A stretch of 64,000 nt of DNA from Mycolicibacterium iranicum (GCF_002101705.1 NZ_LQPC01000020.1:1-64000); one strand, 5' to 3'; counted from the first letter of the stretch, positions 17,645-27,211 are shown. The notes: generated from the letters alone by a model not told the origin. A program made the numbers and translations.

Positions 17645-19120
17645 CTACCGCTTGGTGAAGATCGTTCGGTGCCAAGCTTTGTCGACCGTGCCGGTGATAT
17701 CGCTCATCACGTGCTTGATCGACAGGTACTCCTCGAGTGAGTACTGGCTCATGTCCTTGCCGAAGCCCGACGCGCCGAAGCCACCGTGCGGCATCTCCGA
17801 GATGATCGGGATGTGGTCGTTGATCCACACACAGCCGGCGTGGATCTCGCGTGAAGCCCGTTGTGCGCGATACACATCCCGCGTCCACGCCGACGCCGCC
17901 AGACCGTACTTCGTGTCGTTGGCCTGCCGGATCGCATCGTCGTCATCGGTGAACGACCGTGCCACGAGTACCGGACCGAAGATCTCGTCCCGCCATACCT
18001 CGGACTGCTCGGACACATCGGCGATCAGCGTCGGGCGGTAGAACGACCCCGGGCCGTCGGGCGCGAGCCCGCCCGTGACGATCCGTCCGCCCTCCCCCGG
18101 CGCTCGCTCCACCATGCCGGCCACCTTCGCTCGGTGCGCCATCGAGATGAGCGGACCGAGGTCAGTGTCGGGATCCTGCGGGTCCCCGATGACGATCGAC
18201 GACATCACCTCGGCAACCCCCGCCACGAAGTCGTCGTAGAGATCCCGGGCCACGATGGCGCGCGTCGCCGCCGTGCAGTCCTGGCCCGTATTGATGAGCG
18301 CCCCCGCCACCGCACCCTGGATCGCCGCGTCCAGGTCGGCGTCGTCGAACACGACGAACGGCGCCTTGCCGCCGAGCTCCAGCTGCGTCCGGTGCCCATG
18401 AGCCGCTGCGGCCAGCATTACCTTGCGGCCCACCGGTGTCGACCCGGTGAACGTCACCATGTCGACGTCGGCATGCCCGGCCAGCGCGGTCCCGACATCC
18501 ACGCCGGCGCCGGTCACCACGTTGAACACCCCGTCCGGCAAGCCGGCCTCCGACGCCAGACGGGCGAGGGTGAGCGTCGTGAGCGGGGTGATCTCGGCGG
18601 GCTTTATCACCACGGAGCATCCGGCGGCCAGCGCCGGGAGCACCTTCCACACCGCCATCTGCAGCGGGTAGTTCCATGGCGTGATGGTGGCGACGACGCC
18701 GACGGCCTCACGCCTGATCGACGACGTGTGGTCGCCCGAGTACTCCGCCGAGGCCTTACCTTCCAGGTGCCGTGCGGCGCCGGCGAAGAAGTCGATGTTG
18801 TCGACGCTGCCCGGCACGTCGAACTCGGTGGCCAGCCGCACCGGCTTGCCGGTCTGGCTGACCTCTTCGTCCACCAGCGCCGCGGACGCCTCGTCGGCCA
18901 GCTTCGCGAGCTTGGCCAATACGGCCGACCGCTCGGCCGGGGTGGCCCCGGCCCAGCCAGGAAGCGCCGCACGCGCCGACGACACGGCCCGGTCGACATC
19001 ACCCGGCTGCGCCAGCGCGAACTCGGCGACGGGCGCGCCGGTCGCGGGGTTGATCACGGTGTGCTGCGCGCCGCCGGTCTTCACCAGGGCGCCGTCGATC
19101 CAGCTGCTTGCCACGGTCAT
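17645..19120 (-). CDS. Aldehyde dehydrogenase, gamma-aminobutyraldehyde dehydrogenase type
   Basis: This NAD(P)-dependent aldehyde dehydrogenase (491 aa) carries TPWNYPLQ at residues 147-154, the catalytic base Glu248 in LELGGKAP and the nucleophile Cys282 in NTGQDCTAATR. The overall sequence resembles gamma-aminobutyraldehyde/betaine aldehyde dehydrogenases, which oxidise aminoaldehydes formed from polyamines. It is divergent from an AsnC/Lrp regulator that is coupled to an aminotransferase. The neighbourhood therefore supports amine catabolism, but the exact substrate is inferred. Confidence 0.88.
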   Translation of the reverse strand: MTVASSWIDGALVKTGGAQHTVINPATGAPVAEFALAQPGDVDRAVSSARAALPGWAGATPAERSAVLAKLAKLADEASAALVDEEVSQTGKPVRLATEFDVPGSVDNIDFFAGAARHLEGKASAEYSGDHTSSIRREAVGVVATITPWNYPLQMAVWKVLPALAAGCSVVIKPAEITPLTTLTLARLASEAGLPDGVFNVVTGAGVDVGTALAGHADVDMVTFTGSTPVGRKVMLAAAAHGHRTQLELGGKAPFVVFDDADLDAAIQGAVAGALINTGQDCTAATRAIVARDLYDDFVAGVAEVMSSIVIGDPQDPDTDLGPLISMAHRAKVAGMVERAPGEGGRIVTGGLAPDGPGSFYRPTLIADVSEQSEVWRDEIFGPVLVARSFTDDDDAIRQANDTKYGLAASAWTRDVYRAQRASREIHAGCVWINDHIPIISEMPHGGFGASGFGKDMSQYSLEEYLSIKHVMSDITGTVDKAWHRTIFTKR

Positions 19121-19197
19121 GGGGCCAAACCTAGCGCGCCCGACCGCCGGAAGCTACGCATTACGTCAGCGGCGGCTATACCGAACGATTGATTTCG

Positions 19198-19222
19198 CCG
19201 TCGTGGTTGCTTGTCACGACGG
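19198..19222. promoter_or_regulatory. Inverted repeat upstream of the AsnC/Lrp regulator
   Basis: CCGTCGTG at 19198-19205 and CACGACGG at 19215-19222 form a perfect 8+8 dyad with a 9-base spacer, ending 21 bases before the regulator's ATG. A TATACC -10-like box is at 19177. The position suits autoregulation and control of the divergent aldehyde dehydrogenase. Confidence 0.5.
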
Positions 19223-19243
19223 ATTCCGTGCACAATCTCAGGC

Positions 19244-19765
19244 ATGGCTAACCCCGGGTTACCGCATGCCGTCGGACCCGTCTCGTTCCGTGTCAATCAG
19301 TCTCGCCCGGGCGCCGCTTTTCAGCTCGATGAACTGTCCAAGGCGATCATCGAGAAGCTGCAGCAGGACGGCCGACGCTCCTACGCGGGTATCGGCAAGG
19401 CCGTCGGACTCTCGGAGGCCGCAGTGCGCCAGCGCGTTCAGCGCATGGTCGACGCGGGCGTCATGCAGATCGTCGCGGTGACCGATCCCTTGCAGCTCGG
19501 CTTCGCGCGTCAGGCCATGATCGGCATCAAGTGCACCGGCGACACCACCAAGATCGCCCAGAAACTCGCCGAGATCGAATCTGTCGACTACGTCGTGCTG
19601 ACCGCGGGCTCGTTCGACGCCATCGTCGAGGTCGTCTGCGAAGACGACGACAGCTTGCTCGAACTCCTCAACACCCAGATCCGCGCGCTACCGGGAGTGA
19701 TATCCACCGAAACCCTTGTCTATTTGAAACTCGTTAAGCAGCAATACAATTGGGGCACACGATGA
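19244..19765 (+). CDS. Lrp/AsnC family transcriptional regulator
   Basis: This regulator has 173 residues. After an unusual 27-residue N-terminal arm come a helix-turn-helix at about 48-70 (YAGIGKAVGLSEAAVRQRV) and an effector-binding RAM domain at about 88-165. It probably senses an amino acid or amine. The stop codon overlaps the start of the downstream aminotransferase by 4 bases (ATGA), so both are translated together. The divergent aldehyde dehydrogenase is a likely target. Confidence 0.9.
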   Translation: MANPGLPHAVGPVSFRVNQSRPGAAFQLDELSKAIIEKLQQDGRRSYAGIGKAVGLSEAAVRQRVQRMVDAGVMQIVAVTDPLQLGFARQAMIGIKCTGDTTKIAQKLAEIESVDYVVLTAGSFDAIVEVVCEDDDSLLELLNTQIRALPGVISTETLVYLKLVKQQYNWGTR

Positions 19766-21150
19766 CCATCATTTCCGAAACCGATCAGTCCACGACCTCC
19801 GCCATGGGCGCCACAGCCAATCGCCATCTGTGGGGTCACTTCGCACGCCACGGCGCAGGCATCACCCCGACGATCATCACCCGCGGTGAAGGCGTCCACA
19901 TCTGGGACAGCGAAGGCAACCGCTACATCGACGGACTGTCCGGCCTGTTCGTCGTCCAGGTCGGGCATGGCCGCGCCGAACTGGCCGAGGTCGCAGCCAA
20001 GCAGGCCGAAACCCTGGCGTTCTTTCCGCTGTGGTCGTTCGCGACTCCGCCCGCCATCGAGCTCGCCGAACGGATCGCCAACTACGCGCCGGGTGATCTG
20101 AACCGCGTCTTCTTCACCACCGGCGGCGGCGAAGCCGTCGAAAGCGCCTGGAAGCTGGCCAAGCAGTACTTCAAGCTGACCGGCAGGCCCGGCAAGTACA
20201 AGGTGTTGTCGCGGTCCATCGCCTATCACGGCACGCCGCAGGGAGCGCTGGCCATCACCGGCATCCCGGCGTTCAAGGCGCCGTTCGATCCGCCCACCCC
20301 CGGCGGTTTCCGCGTGCCCAACACCAACTTCTACCGGGCTCCGGAGCAGTTCAGCACCGACCCCAAGGCGTTCGGCCGCTATTGCGCCGACCGGATCGCC
20401 GAGGCGATCGAATTCGAAGGCCCCGACACCGTCGCCGCGGTCTTCTTGGAGCCCGTGCAGAACGCCGGCGGCTGCTTCCCGCCGCCGCCGGGTTACTTCG
20501 AACGGGTCCGCGAGATCTGCGACGAATACGACGTGCTGCTGGTTTCCGACGAGGTGATCTGCGCCTACGGCCGCATCGGATCGATGTTCGCGTGCAACGA
20601 CTTTGGTTATGTTCCTGACATCATCACCTGCGCGAAGGGCTTGACGTCGGGGTATTCGCCGATCGGCGCGATGATCGCCAGCGACCGGTTGTTCGAGCCG
20701 TTCGACGACGGGCAGACGGTGTTCGGGCACGGTTACACCTTCGGCGGCCATCCGGTCTCGGCGGCAGTCGCGCTGGCCAACCTCGACATCTTCGAGCGTG
20801 AGGGCATCAACGACCACGTCAAGCAGAACGCTCCGGCCTTCCGGGCGACCCTGGAGAAGCTCTACGACCTGCCGATCGTCGGCGATGTCCGCGGCGAAGG
20901 CTTCTTCTACGGCATCGAGCTCGTCAAGGACAAGGCCACCAAGGAGACCTTCAACGACGACGAGTGCGAGCGATTGCTGCGCGGCTTCCTCACCCCCGCC
21001 CTGTTCGAGGCGGGGCTGTACTGCCGCGCCGACGACCGCGGCGACCCAGTCGTGCAGCTCGCGCCGCCGCTGATCAGCGGGCAGGCCGAATTCGATGCCA
21101 TCTACGACATCCTGCGCAACGTCCTCACCGAGGCCTCGGCCCGGATGTAG
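19762..21150 (+). CDS. Class III PLP aminotransferase (Rv3329-like)
   Basis: This fold-type I, class III aminotransferase (462 aa) is of the omega-amino acid/amine:pyruvate group. The PLP-binding Lys292 is in TCAKGLTSGYSP, the cofactor Asp lies in the preceding VSDEVICAYGR, and a GGGEA motif is at 121-125. It probably moves the terminal amino group of a diamine, beta-alanine or GABA-like substrate to pyruvate or 2-oxoglutarate. It is coupled to the Lrp regulator and near an aminoaldehyde dehydrogenase and a permease. M. tuberculosis Rv3329 is likely its orthologue. Confidence 0.9.
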   Translation: MTIISETDQSTTSAMGATANRHLWGHFARHGAGITPTIITRGEGVHIWDSEGNRYIDGLSGLFVVQVGHGRAELAEVAAKQAETLAFFPLWSFATPPAIELAERIANYAPGDLNRVFFTTGGGEAVESAWKLAKQYFKLTGRPGKYKVLSRSIAYHGTPQGALAITGIPAFKAPFDPPTPGGFRVPNTNFYRAPEQFSTDPKAFGRYCADRIAEAIEFEGPDTVAAVFLEPVQNAGGCFPPPPGYFERVREICDEYDVLLVSDEVICAYGRIGSMFACNDFGYVPDIITCAKGLTSGYSPIGAMIASDRLFEPFDDGQTVFGHGYTFGGHPVSAAVALANLDIFEREGINDHVKQNAPAFRATLEKLYDLPIVGDVRGEGFFYGIELVKDKATKETFNDDECERLLRGFLTPALFEAGLYCRADDRGDPVVQLAPPLISGQAEFDAIYDILRNVLTEASARM

Positions 21151-21158
21151 CACCTCCG

Positions 21159-21217
21159 CCGAAACTGCATTCCGTGCGGCCGAAACGCGCTCGGGACCGC
21201 ATGGAATGCAGTTTCGG
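21159..21217. terminator. Long perfect hairpin after the aminotransferase gene
   Basis: CCGAAACTGCATTCC at 21159-21173 pairs perfectly with GGAATGCAGTTTCGG at 21203-21217, and six more bases pair inward with one G-U. The stem is about 21 bp with a 17-base loop. It has no U-tract. It may end transcription or be a dispersed palindrome; a related one is at 28595-28649. Confidence 0.5.
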
Positions 21218-21243
21218 GGATTGATGGCTCTACCGTCGTTGTC

Positions 21244-22242
21244 GTGGGCTCTTCGAAACCGCCGATCGATCCGGTGCGCTGGCAGGCACCGCCGGTCGAA
21301 CCGCTCCCTGAGTTCCCCGGCGCCGACCTTGCTCTGATCGACGTGCCCGGCGGCGATCCGGAGGACGTCGTCGTCGACAGCGCCGGTCACCTCTGGGTCG
21401 GCGCCCGCAACGGCAACATCGTGCGGTTTCGTCCGGACGGCACCGCACCCGAGGTGATCGCCAACACCGGCGGCCGACCGCTCGGCCTCGGCTTCGCGCG
21501 CGACGGCCGACTTCTGATCTGCGACAGCCCCCGCGGACTACTCGCCCTCGACACTGCGACCGGCCGTATCGAGACGCTCGTAACGTCGATCGCGGGACGC
21601 AGGCTGACGTTCTGCTCCAATGTCACCGAAACAGCCGACGGCACTGTGTATTTCACTGAGTCCACCAGCGCGTTCGCCATCGACTGGTACATGGGAGCGA
21701 TCCTGGAGGCGCGGGGCCGCGGCGCACTGCACCGCCTCAATTCCGACGGCACTGTCACCACGCTGGTCGACGGTCTGTATTTCGCCAACGGCGTGACGCC
21801 GACGGCGGACGGTTCGGCGCTGGTCTTCGCCGAGACGCAGGGCCGCCGGTTGTCGAAGTACTGGCTGACCGGACCCCGGGCCGGATCAGTGACGCCGTTG
21901 GCCGTGCACCTGCCCGCGATGCCCGACAATTTGTCGACCGGTGCCGATGGCCGGATCTGGTGTGCGATGGTTACGCCGGCCAGTCCGCTGGCCGACCGGC
22001 TCGCTGCGGGGCCACCCTTGATGCGCAAGCTGATCTGGCGCCTGCCCGAACGTCTGCAGCCCAAGCCGGAGGCCGTGGTGTGGGCCGTCGCGTTCGACCC
22101 CGACAGCGGGCAGGCCGTCGCGGGGATCACGATGACCCATCCCAACTTCTGCATGGCGACAGGCCTGGTCGAGGCGAACGGCCGGCTCTGGCTCGGAAGC
22201 ATCGGCGGGCCCCACCTCGGTTGGGTGCCGCTTCCTGCGTGA
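21244..22242 (+). CDS. SMP-30/gluconolactonase-like beta-propeller protein
   Basis: This predicted six-bladed beta-propeller (332 aa) belongs to the SMP-30/strictosidine synthase-like group. Recurrent blade motifs such as DSAGHLWVGARNG, DGRLLICDSPRG and DGTVYFTEST are visible, and the N-x-V/N-G-V residues (FANGVTPTADG) resemble the metal site. No signal peptide is seen. Members act as lactonases or esterases; the substrate here is unknown. The GTG start lacks a clear ribosome site. Confidence 0.82.
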   Translation: MGSSKPPIDPVRWQAPPVEPLPEFPGADLALIDVPGGDPEDVVVDSAGHLWVGARNGNIVRFRPDGTAPEVIANTGGRPLGLGFARDGRLLICDSPRGLLALDTATGRIETLVTSIAGRRLTFCSNVTETADGTVYFTESTSAFAIDWYMGAILEARGRGALHRLNSDGTVTTLVDGLYFANGVTPTADGSALVFAETQGRRLSKYWLTGPRAGSVTPLAVHLPAMPDNLSTGADGRIWCAMVTPASPLADRLAAGPPLMRKLIWRLPERLQPKPEAVVWAVAFDPDSGQAVAGITMTHPNFCMATGLVEANGRLWLGSIGGPHLGWVPLPA

Positions 22243-22408
22243 CCTCGAGCCCCGAGATCGCCGCTGCGGCATCGAACACCACATCTAGGGGATAACCCCC
22301 AGACCGATTACTGCCAAGAGACATCCAAATCCTGCCACGTGAAATGAACCTGGGGGGTCGCGGGTTTATCACTGCAGAACCGATCAAAAGGGAAGAGCAG
22401 GAACCAAA

Positions 22409-22708
22409 ATGAAGAACTTTGCGATCGCCACCACAGCCGGAGCTGCCCTCACCGCCGGGCTTTTCGCCCTGGCCGCCCCCGCCGCAGCCGCACCCAGCGG
22501 CGGCGACGCCCAGGAGACCATCAGCCAGCTTGAGGCCGACGGCAACCGCGTAATCGTCAACCGCCTGTCCGACACGCCGTTGTCGCAGGCCACGGTGGTC
22601 GGCGTGAACCCGGGCGCCGACATCCGCTCCACTGTTCAGGGCACCGGCGACAGCAGCGCACAGCAGCAGACGATCACGGGCAAGGTCTACTACGTCAACG
22701 TCCGCTGA
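22409..22708 (+). CDS. Small secreted protein of unknown function
   Basis: This protein (99 aa) has a classical signal peptide: Lys2, a hydrophobic core at about 5-23 and an AxA-type site near residue 28 (APAAAA). The mature part is about 70 residues, polar and without Cys (ISQLEADGNRVIVNRL). It resembles a family of small mycobacterial exported proteins, but I do not recognise a function. A GGAAGAGCAGG ribosome site precedes the ATG. A strong terminator follows at 22773. Confidence 0.8.
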   Translation: MKNFAIATTAGAALTAGLFALAAPAAAAPSGGDAQETISQLEADGNRVIVNRLSDTPLSQATVVGVNPGADIRSTVQGTGDSSAQQQTITGKVYYVNVR

Positions 22709-22746
22709 GCGGACAATCGACAGAAGTCCGCTGAGCGGACAATCGA
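22700..22746 (+). repeat. Tandem 21-bp direct repeat overlapping a stop codon
   Basis: A 21-bp unit starting GTCCGCTGAGCGGAC occurs at 22700-22720 and again at 22726-22746, a 26-bp period. Each unit contains the perfect palindrome GTCCGCT-G-AGCGGAC. The first copy includes the stop codon of the small secreted protein gene. Confidence 0.8.
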
Positions 22747-22772
22747 GCCGACGTGCGGTAATCCCGAGACTC

Positions 22773-22813
22773 AAAGGGGCGCCTCCCACTCCCCCCGCCG
22801 GAGGCGCCCCTTT
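22773..22813. terminator. Bidirectional intrinsic terminator
   Basis: AAAGGGGCGCCTCC at 22773-22786 and GGAGGCGCCCCTTT at 22800-22813 make a perfect 14-bp stem with a 13-base loop, flanked by A and T runs. It sits between the convergent secreted-protein and LuxR-type genes and can serve both. Confidence 0.85.
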
Positions 22814-22820
22814 GCCATGT

Positions 22821-23711
22821 CTAGGGGATCAACCGCAGGCGTCGGGCCTTGGACACCGATTCGTATCGCGTGTGCGCCCCGAGTTTGGTTGCGGCGCTGC
22901 GCAAATAGCTCTTGACGGTTTCGGGCTTCAACGAGAGTCGCCGGGCCGCTTCGGAATTGGTGCAGCCGAGCGCCACCTGGGCGAGGACGTCGAGCTCTCG
23001 CGGTGTCAGACCTGGACCGCCAGGGTCCGGGTCATCGTCTCCGGACAGTTTGTCGGCCAGCACTCGAAGCCGGTCCTGTAGTGCGGCCGGCGCGGAGACG
23101 GCCAGCTGCCGCAGTTCGGCGTGCACCTCCCGGATCTGCTCGGCACCCACCGCTGCGCTGTTGGCCAGATGCGCCTCCCGCCATCGCAGCCGCCGGTCGA
23201 CCTCGTCACGAATGCGGATCTCGTCGCTGAGCCGTTGGGCCGCTTCCACCACCAGATCTGCCGCGCGTCCGCCGAACGGGGCCCCGGTCCGGTACGCGCC
23301 GTACAGCATCGCCCGGGCCCGCCCGTCGACCAGGACCGGGACGGCGAGCACCGACCGGATGCCCTCCGAGAGCACCGGACCGTCGTAGTCGTGGGTGATC
23401 GACGACGCGGTGCGGTAATCGGCCACCGCGAGCGGACGACCGGCGACCATGCTGGCCCCGCCGAGGCCTGAGTTCGACCGGACCGCCAGTCCGCGCAGCC
23501 CGCCGGTCCGCACCCCGTGGTACTCGGAGATCAACAGCGTGTCCCCGTGCACCTCCCCGCCGAACATCACCGGTAGGTCCCCGAGGACCGCGACCCGCCG
23601 CAGCTCGGCGCGCAGCGCATCGCCGTCGCGGGGCCGAAGAAGAGCCACGGAGCCGGTACCCACTTTCGGGGGTAGTGGACGGACGAGTGTGACCTGGATC
23701 CTATTAGGCAT
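22821..23711 (-). CDS. LuxR-family regulator with GAF-like N-terminal domain
   Basis: This regulator (296 aa) has a C-terminal LuxR/NarL helix-turn-helix at about residues 235-296 (LTPRELDVLAQVALG, NSEAARRLSLKPETVKSYL) and a GAF-like sensory domain at about 60-165. It probably controls the divergent acyl-CoA ligases. The ATG at 23711 overlaps the ligase ATG at 23710 on the other strand; GTG codons at 23663 and 23648 are alternatives that would leave room for promoters. The start is therefore uncertain. Confidence 0.8.
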   Translation of the reverse strand: MPNRIQVTLVRPLPPKVGTGSVALLRPRDGDALRAELRRVAVLGDLPVMFGGEVHGDTLLISEYHGVRTGGLRGLAVRSNSGLGGASMVAGRPLAVADYRTASSITHDYDGPVLSEGIRSVLAVPVLVDGRARAMLYGAYRTGAPFGGRAADLVVEAAQRLSDEIRIRDEVDRRLRWREAHLANSAAVGAEQIREVHAELRQLAVSAPAALQDRLRVLADKLSGDDDPDPGGPGLTPRELDVLAQVALGCTNSEAARRLSLKPETVKSYLRSAATKLGAHTRYESVSKARRLRLIP

Positions 23712-25398
23712 GGCCACCAACACCGATCTCTTTCGCTCTGCCCGGGACCACCTGGTCGACGTCATGGCCGACTACGACACGGCTGTTGCCACCTTCTCGT
23801 GGCCCGAGCTGACCGGCCCGTTCAACTGGGCGACGGACTGGTTCGATGCGATCGCGCGCGGCAACGATCGGATCGCGCTGTGGATCGTCGAAGAAGACGG
23901 CACCGAGGAGAAGGTGACGTTCGATGAGATGGCCCGGCGCTCCGACCAGGTGGCGACATGGCTCGCCGGCCTCGGGGTCGGGAAGGGTGACCGCGTCATT
24001 CTTATGCTCGGCAACCAGACCGAACTGTGGGAATCCATGCTGGCCGTGGCCAAACTGGGCGCTGTCATCATGCCGACCACGGGCGCGCTCGGCCCCGCTG
24101 ATCTCGCGGATCGCATCGAGCGGGGCGGGGCGGGCTTCGTCATCGCCAACACCGGCGACGCCTCCAAGTTCGACGCCGTACCCGGGCACTATGTGCGCAT
24201 CGCCGTCGGTGGCGCAGTGTCCGGCTGGCACTCCTACAGCGACGCCGCCGCCGTCGATGCCGCGGCGCACGACCCGAACACGACGGTCGACGATCCACTG
24301 CTCGTCTATTTCACCTCCGGCACCACCAGCAAGCCCAAACTTGTGGAGCACTCCCAGATCAGCTATCCCGTCGGCCATTTGACGACGATGGCGTGGATCG
24401 GCGTGAAGCCCGGTGACGTGCATCTGGCGATCAGCTCCCCCGGCTGGGCCAAGCACGCGTGGAGCTGCTTTTTCGCGCCGTGGATCGCCGAGGCGACGAT
24501 CTTCGTCTACAACTACGGCCGCTTCCACGCGCGGGAGCTGCTCGAACAGATCCGGCGGGCGGGCGTCAGCACGTTCTGCGCACCGCCCACGGTGTGGCGC
24601 ATGCTCATCCAGTCCGACCTCGGCGAGCGTCCCGCCGGCTTGCGAGAGGTGCTCGGCGCCGGCGAACCGCTGAACCCGGAGGTGATCGGTGCGGTCGAGC
24701 GGGCCTGGGGATTGACGATTCGCGACGGGTTCGGCCAAACCGAGACCACCCTGCAGATCGGCAACACCCCCGGCCAGCGCGTCAAGGCGGGATCGATGGG
24801 CCGGCCGATGCCCGGCGTGCCGGTCGTTCTGGTGGATCCGCTGACCGGGAAGCTCGCCGACGAGGGCGAGATCTGCCTCGACCTCGCGAAGAAGCCGCTG
24901 AATCTGATGACCGGATATCTGGGCGACGACGACCGCAACGCACTCGTGATGCGTGACGGCTACTACCACACCGGTGACGTCGCCAGCCGTGACGCCGATG
25001 GCTACATCACCTACATCGGCCGCACTGACGACGTCTTCAAGTCCTCGGACTACAAGGTGTCCCCGTTCGAACTCGAGAGCGTGCTGATCGAGCACCCGGC
25101 TGTCGTCGAGGCCGCCGTGGTGCCTCAACCGGACGACACCCGGCTGGCGGTACCCAAGGCGTACATCGCACTGGCCGAAGGATGGGCCGCCGACGTCGAG
25201 ACCGCCAGGGCGATCCTCGAGCACTCACGGGATCACCTCGCCCCGTATCTCAAGGTGCGGCGTGTCGAGTTCTCCGACTTGCCGAAGACGATCTCGGGCA
25301 AGATTCGCAGGGTGGAGTTGCGCCGCCGCGAAGAGGAGGCGCATCGCGATGGTGAGACGATCGACACCGAATATCGATACGAGGATCTGGTGCAGTGA
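23710..25398 (+). CDS. Acyl-CoA synthetase (AMP-forming), AMP-binding family
   Basis: This AMP-forming ligase (562 aa) activates a carboxylic acid to its adenylate and then the CoA thioester. The P-loop-like [11 protein letters not shown] is at residues 200-210, followed by the acyl-adenylate motif (GFGQTETT) and the C-terminal Lys in [11 protein letters not shown]. It resembles medium-chain/acetoacetyl-type synthetases. It is translationally coupled (TGATG) to a second ligase, so the pair probably belongs to fatty- or aromatic-acid catabolism. Upstream lies the divergent LuxR gene. Confidence 0.9.
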   Translation: MATNTDLFRSARDHLVDVMADYDTAVATFSWPELTGPFNWATDWFDAIARGNDRIALWIVEEDGTEEKVTFDEMARRSDQVATWLAGLGVGKGDRVILMLGNQTELWESMLAVAKLGAVIMPTTGALGPADLADRIERGGAGFVIANTGDASKFDAVPGHYVRIAVGGAVSGWHSYSDAAAVDAAAHDPNTTVDDPLLVYFTSGTTSKPKLVEHSQISYPVGHLTTMAWIGVKPGDVHLAISSPGWAKHAWSCFFAPWIAEATIFVYNYGRFHARELLEQIRRAGVSTFCAPPTVWRMLIQSDLGERPAGLREVLGAGEPLNPEVIGAVERAWGLTIRDGFGQTETTLQIGNTPGQRVKAGSMGRPMPGVPVVLVDPLTGKLADEGEICLDLAKKPLNLMTGYLGDDDRNALVMRDGYYHTGDVASRDADGYITYIGRTDDVFKSSDYKVSPFELESVLIEHPAVVEAAVVPQPDDTRLAVPKAYIALAEGWAADVETARAILEHSRDHLAPYLKVRRVEFSDLPKTISGKIRRVELRRREEEAHRDGETIDTEYRYEDLVQ

Positions 25399-27011
25399 TG
25401 AAGTCCTACGACGCGGGCCCGACCGAGACCCCGATTCTCGAAGAGACCATCGGGGCCAACTTCGAGCGGATCGCCGCCACCTATCCCGACCACGAGGCAC
25501 TGGTCGACGCACCGAGCGGACGGCGCTGGACCTACGCCGAGCTCGATGCCGAGATCGACACGGTGGCAAAGGGTTTGATGGCGCAGGGGATCGAGCGCGG
25601 TGACCGGGTGGGCATCTGGGCGCCGAACTGCCCGGAGTGGACGATCGTCCAGTACGCGACCGCGAAGATCGGCGCGATCCTGGTGAACATCAACCCCGCA
25701 TACCGGACCCACGAACTGCGGTACGTGCTCGACCAGTCCGGGGTCTCGACCCTCATCTCGGCCACGCAGTTCAAGACGTCCGACTACGTCGCGATGGTCG
25801 ACGAGGTGCGATCCGATACCGTTGCGCTGCAACGCGTTCTGTTCATCGGCACCGCCGACTGGGAGAAGCTGCACACCGCGGCTGATGCGGTCGACGACCG
25901 GGCGCTGCGCGCGCGCAGTGCCGAGCTGTCCAACACCGACCCGATCAACATCCAATACACCTCGGGCACCACGGGATTCCCCAAGGGCGCCACGCTGTCG
26001 CACCGCAACATCCTCAACAACGGCTTCTTCGTCACCGAGCAGATCCGCTTCGGCCCCGGCGACCGGCTGTGCATCCCGGTGCCCTTCTATCACTGCTTCG
26101 GCATGGTGATGGGCAATCTGGGGTGCACGACGCATGGTGCGACCATGGTGATCCCGGCGCAAGCCTTCGATCCCGGACTGACCTTGCAGACCATCGAAAA
26201 AGAGAGGTGCACAGGGGTTTACGGTGTTCCGACGATGTTCATCGCGATGCAGAACCACGTCGACTTCCCCCAGCGCGACCTGTCGTCGCTGCGCACCGGC
26301 ATCATGGCGGGCGCGGTGTGCCCCGTCGAGGTGATGAAGCGCTGCATCGAGGAGATGCACCTGACCGAGATGTCGATCGCCTACGGGATGACCGAGACGT
26401 CGCCGGTGTCATGCCAGACCCTGTTCGACGACGACCTGGAGCGGCGGACGTCGTCGATCGGTCGCGTCCACCCCCACGTGGAGGTCAAGATCGTCGACCC
26501 GGACACCGGGGTGATCGTCGAACGGGGCGACCCGGGCGAGTTCTGCACGCGCGGCTATTCGGTCATGCTGGGGTATTGGCGCGACGAGGAGAAGACTGCC
26601 GAGGCCATCGATGCCGACGGCTGGATGCACACCGGGGACCTGGCGGTGATGCGCTCCGACGGGTACTGCAACATCGTCGGCCGCATCAAGGATCTGGTGA
26701 TCCGCGGCGGCGAGAACATCTATCCGCGGGAGATCGAGGAGTTCCTGTACACCCATCCCGATATCGAGGACGCCCAGGTGATCGGTGTGCCCGACGAGAA
26801 GTACGGCGAAGAGCTGTGTGCCTGGATCCGGATGCGGCCGGGCCGCGACGCACTTGACGCCGCCGCGCTTCGCGAATTCGCCTACGGCAAGCTCGCCCAC
26901 TACAAGATTCCCCGCTACGTGCACGTCGTCGACGAGTTCCCGATGACCGTCACGGGCAAGATCCGCAAGGTCGAAATGCGAGAGGTGAGCGCGCGCCTTC
27001 TCGGCCTCTAG
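25398..27011 (+). CDS. fadD35: Fatty-acid-CoA ligase, FadD35-like
   Basis: This is the second AMP-forming acyl-CoA ligase (537 aa). It has [11 protein letters not shown] near residue 185, YGMTETSP in the adenylate-binding region, the hinge [16 protein letters not shown] and the catalytic C-terminal Lys in TVTGKIRK. The overall sequence is close to mycobacterial FadD35. The ATG at 25398 overlaps the previous gene's stop; GTG at 25395 is an alternative. A strong terminator follows directly. Confidence 0.88.
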   Translation: MKSYDAGPTETPILEETIGANFERIAATYPDHEALVDAPSGRRWTYAELDAEIDTVAKGLMAQGIERGDRVGIWAPNCPEWTIVQYATAKIGAILVNINPAYRTHELRYVLDQSGVSTLISATQFKTSDYVAMVDEVRSDTVALQRVLFIGTADWEKLHTAADAVDDRALRARSAELSNTDPINIQYTSGTTGFPKGATLSHRNILNNGFFVTEQIRFGPGDRLCIPVPFYHCFGMVMGNLGCTTHGATMVIPAQAFDPGLTLQTIEKERCTGVYGVPTMFIAMQNHVDFPQRDLSSLRTGIMAGAVCPVEVMKRCIEEMHLTEMSIAYGMTETSPVSCQTLFDDDLERRTSSIGRVHPHVEVKIVDPDTGVIVERGDPGEFCTRGYSVMLGYWRDEEKTAEAIDADGWMHTGDLAVMRSDGYCNIVGRIKDLVIRGGENIYPREIEEFLYTHPDIEDAQVIGVPDEKYGEELCAWIRMRPGRDALDAAALREFAYGKLAHYKIPRYVHVVDEFPMTVTGKIRKVEMREVSARLLGL

Positions 27012-27019
27012 ACACGAAG

Positions 27020-27049
27020 AGGGGCGCCCCCACCACCTGGGGCGCCCCT
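27020..27049. terminator. Intrinsic terminator after fadD35
   Basis: AGGGGCGCCCC at 27020-27030 and GGGGCGCCCCT at 27039-27049 form a perfect GC stem with an 8-base loop between convergent genes. Confidence 0.8.
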
Positions 27050-27058
27050 TCCGCGCGG

Positions 27059-27211
27059 TTAGACCACCTTCAGCGGTGGGTTCAGCGTGCGGGACTGAAA
27101 AGCCGGATGCCGTCGCATCGCTTCTTCTCGTTCGCGGGACCGCCGCTCTGCGGCTTTCCACGCAGGATGGGTGTCGAGTCGAACAACAACGGCGCCTGTT
27201 TCCGTCATCAT
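27059..27211 (-). CDS. Small basic protein of unknown function, 50 aa
   Basis: A short frame of about 50 residues (MMTETGAVVVRLDTHPAWK at the start) is rich in Arg and Glu in the middle (RRSREREEAMRRH) and lacks Cys, signal or membrane segments. Two ATGs are tandem at 27211 and 27208, preceded by a GAGAGGGG ribosome site, which favours this start over the longer frame from 27337. It lies alone between the fadD35 terminator and the phosphoesterase gene. I do not recognise a family. Confidence 0.55.
   Translation of the reverse strand: MMTETGAVVVRLDTHPAWKAAERRSREREEAMRRHPAFQSRTLNPPLKVV

Noticed and set aside
19720..21390. 556-codon minus-strand open frame
   Set aside because: It is antisense to the class III aminotransferase, which has clear PLP motifs; the frame shows no recognisable domain.
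22288..22300. GGGGATAACCCC dyad after the SMP-30 gene
   Set aside because: The stem is only 4-5 bp with no U-tract; not enough to call a terminator or operator.
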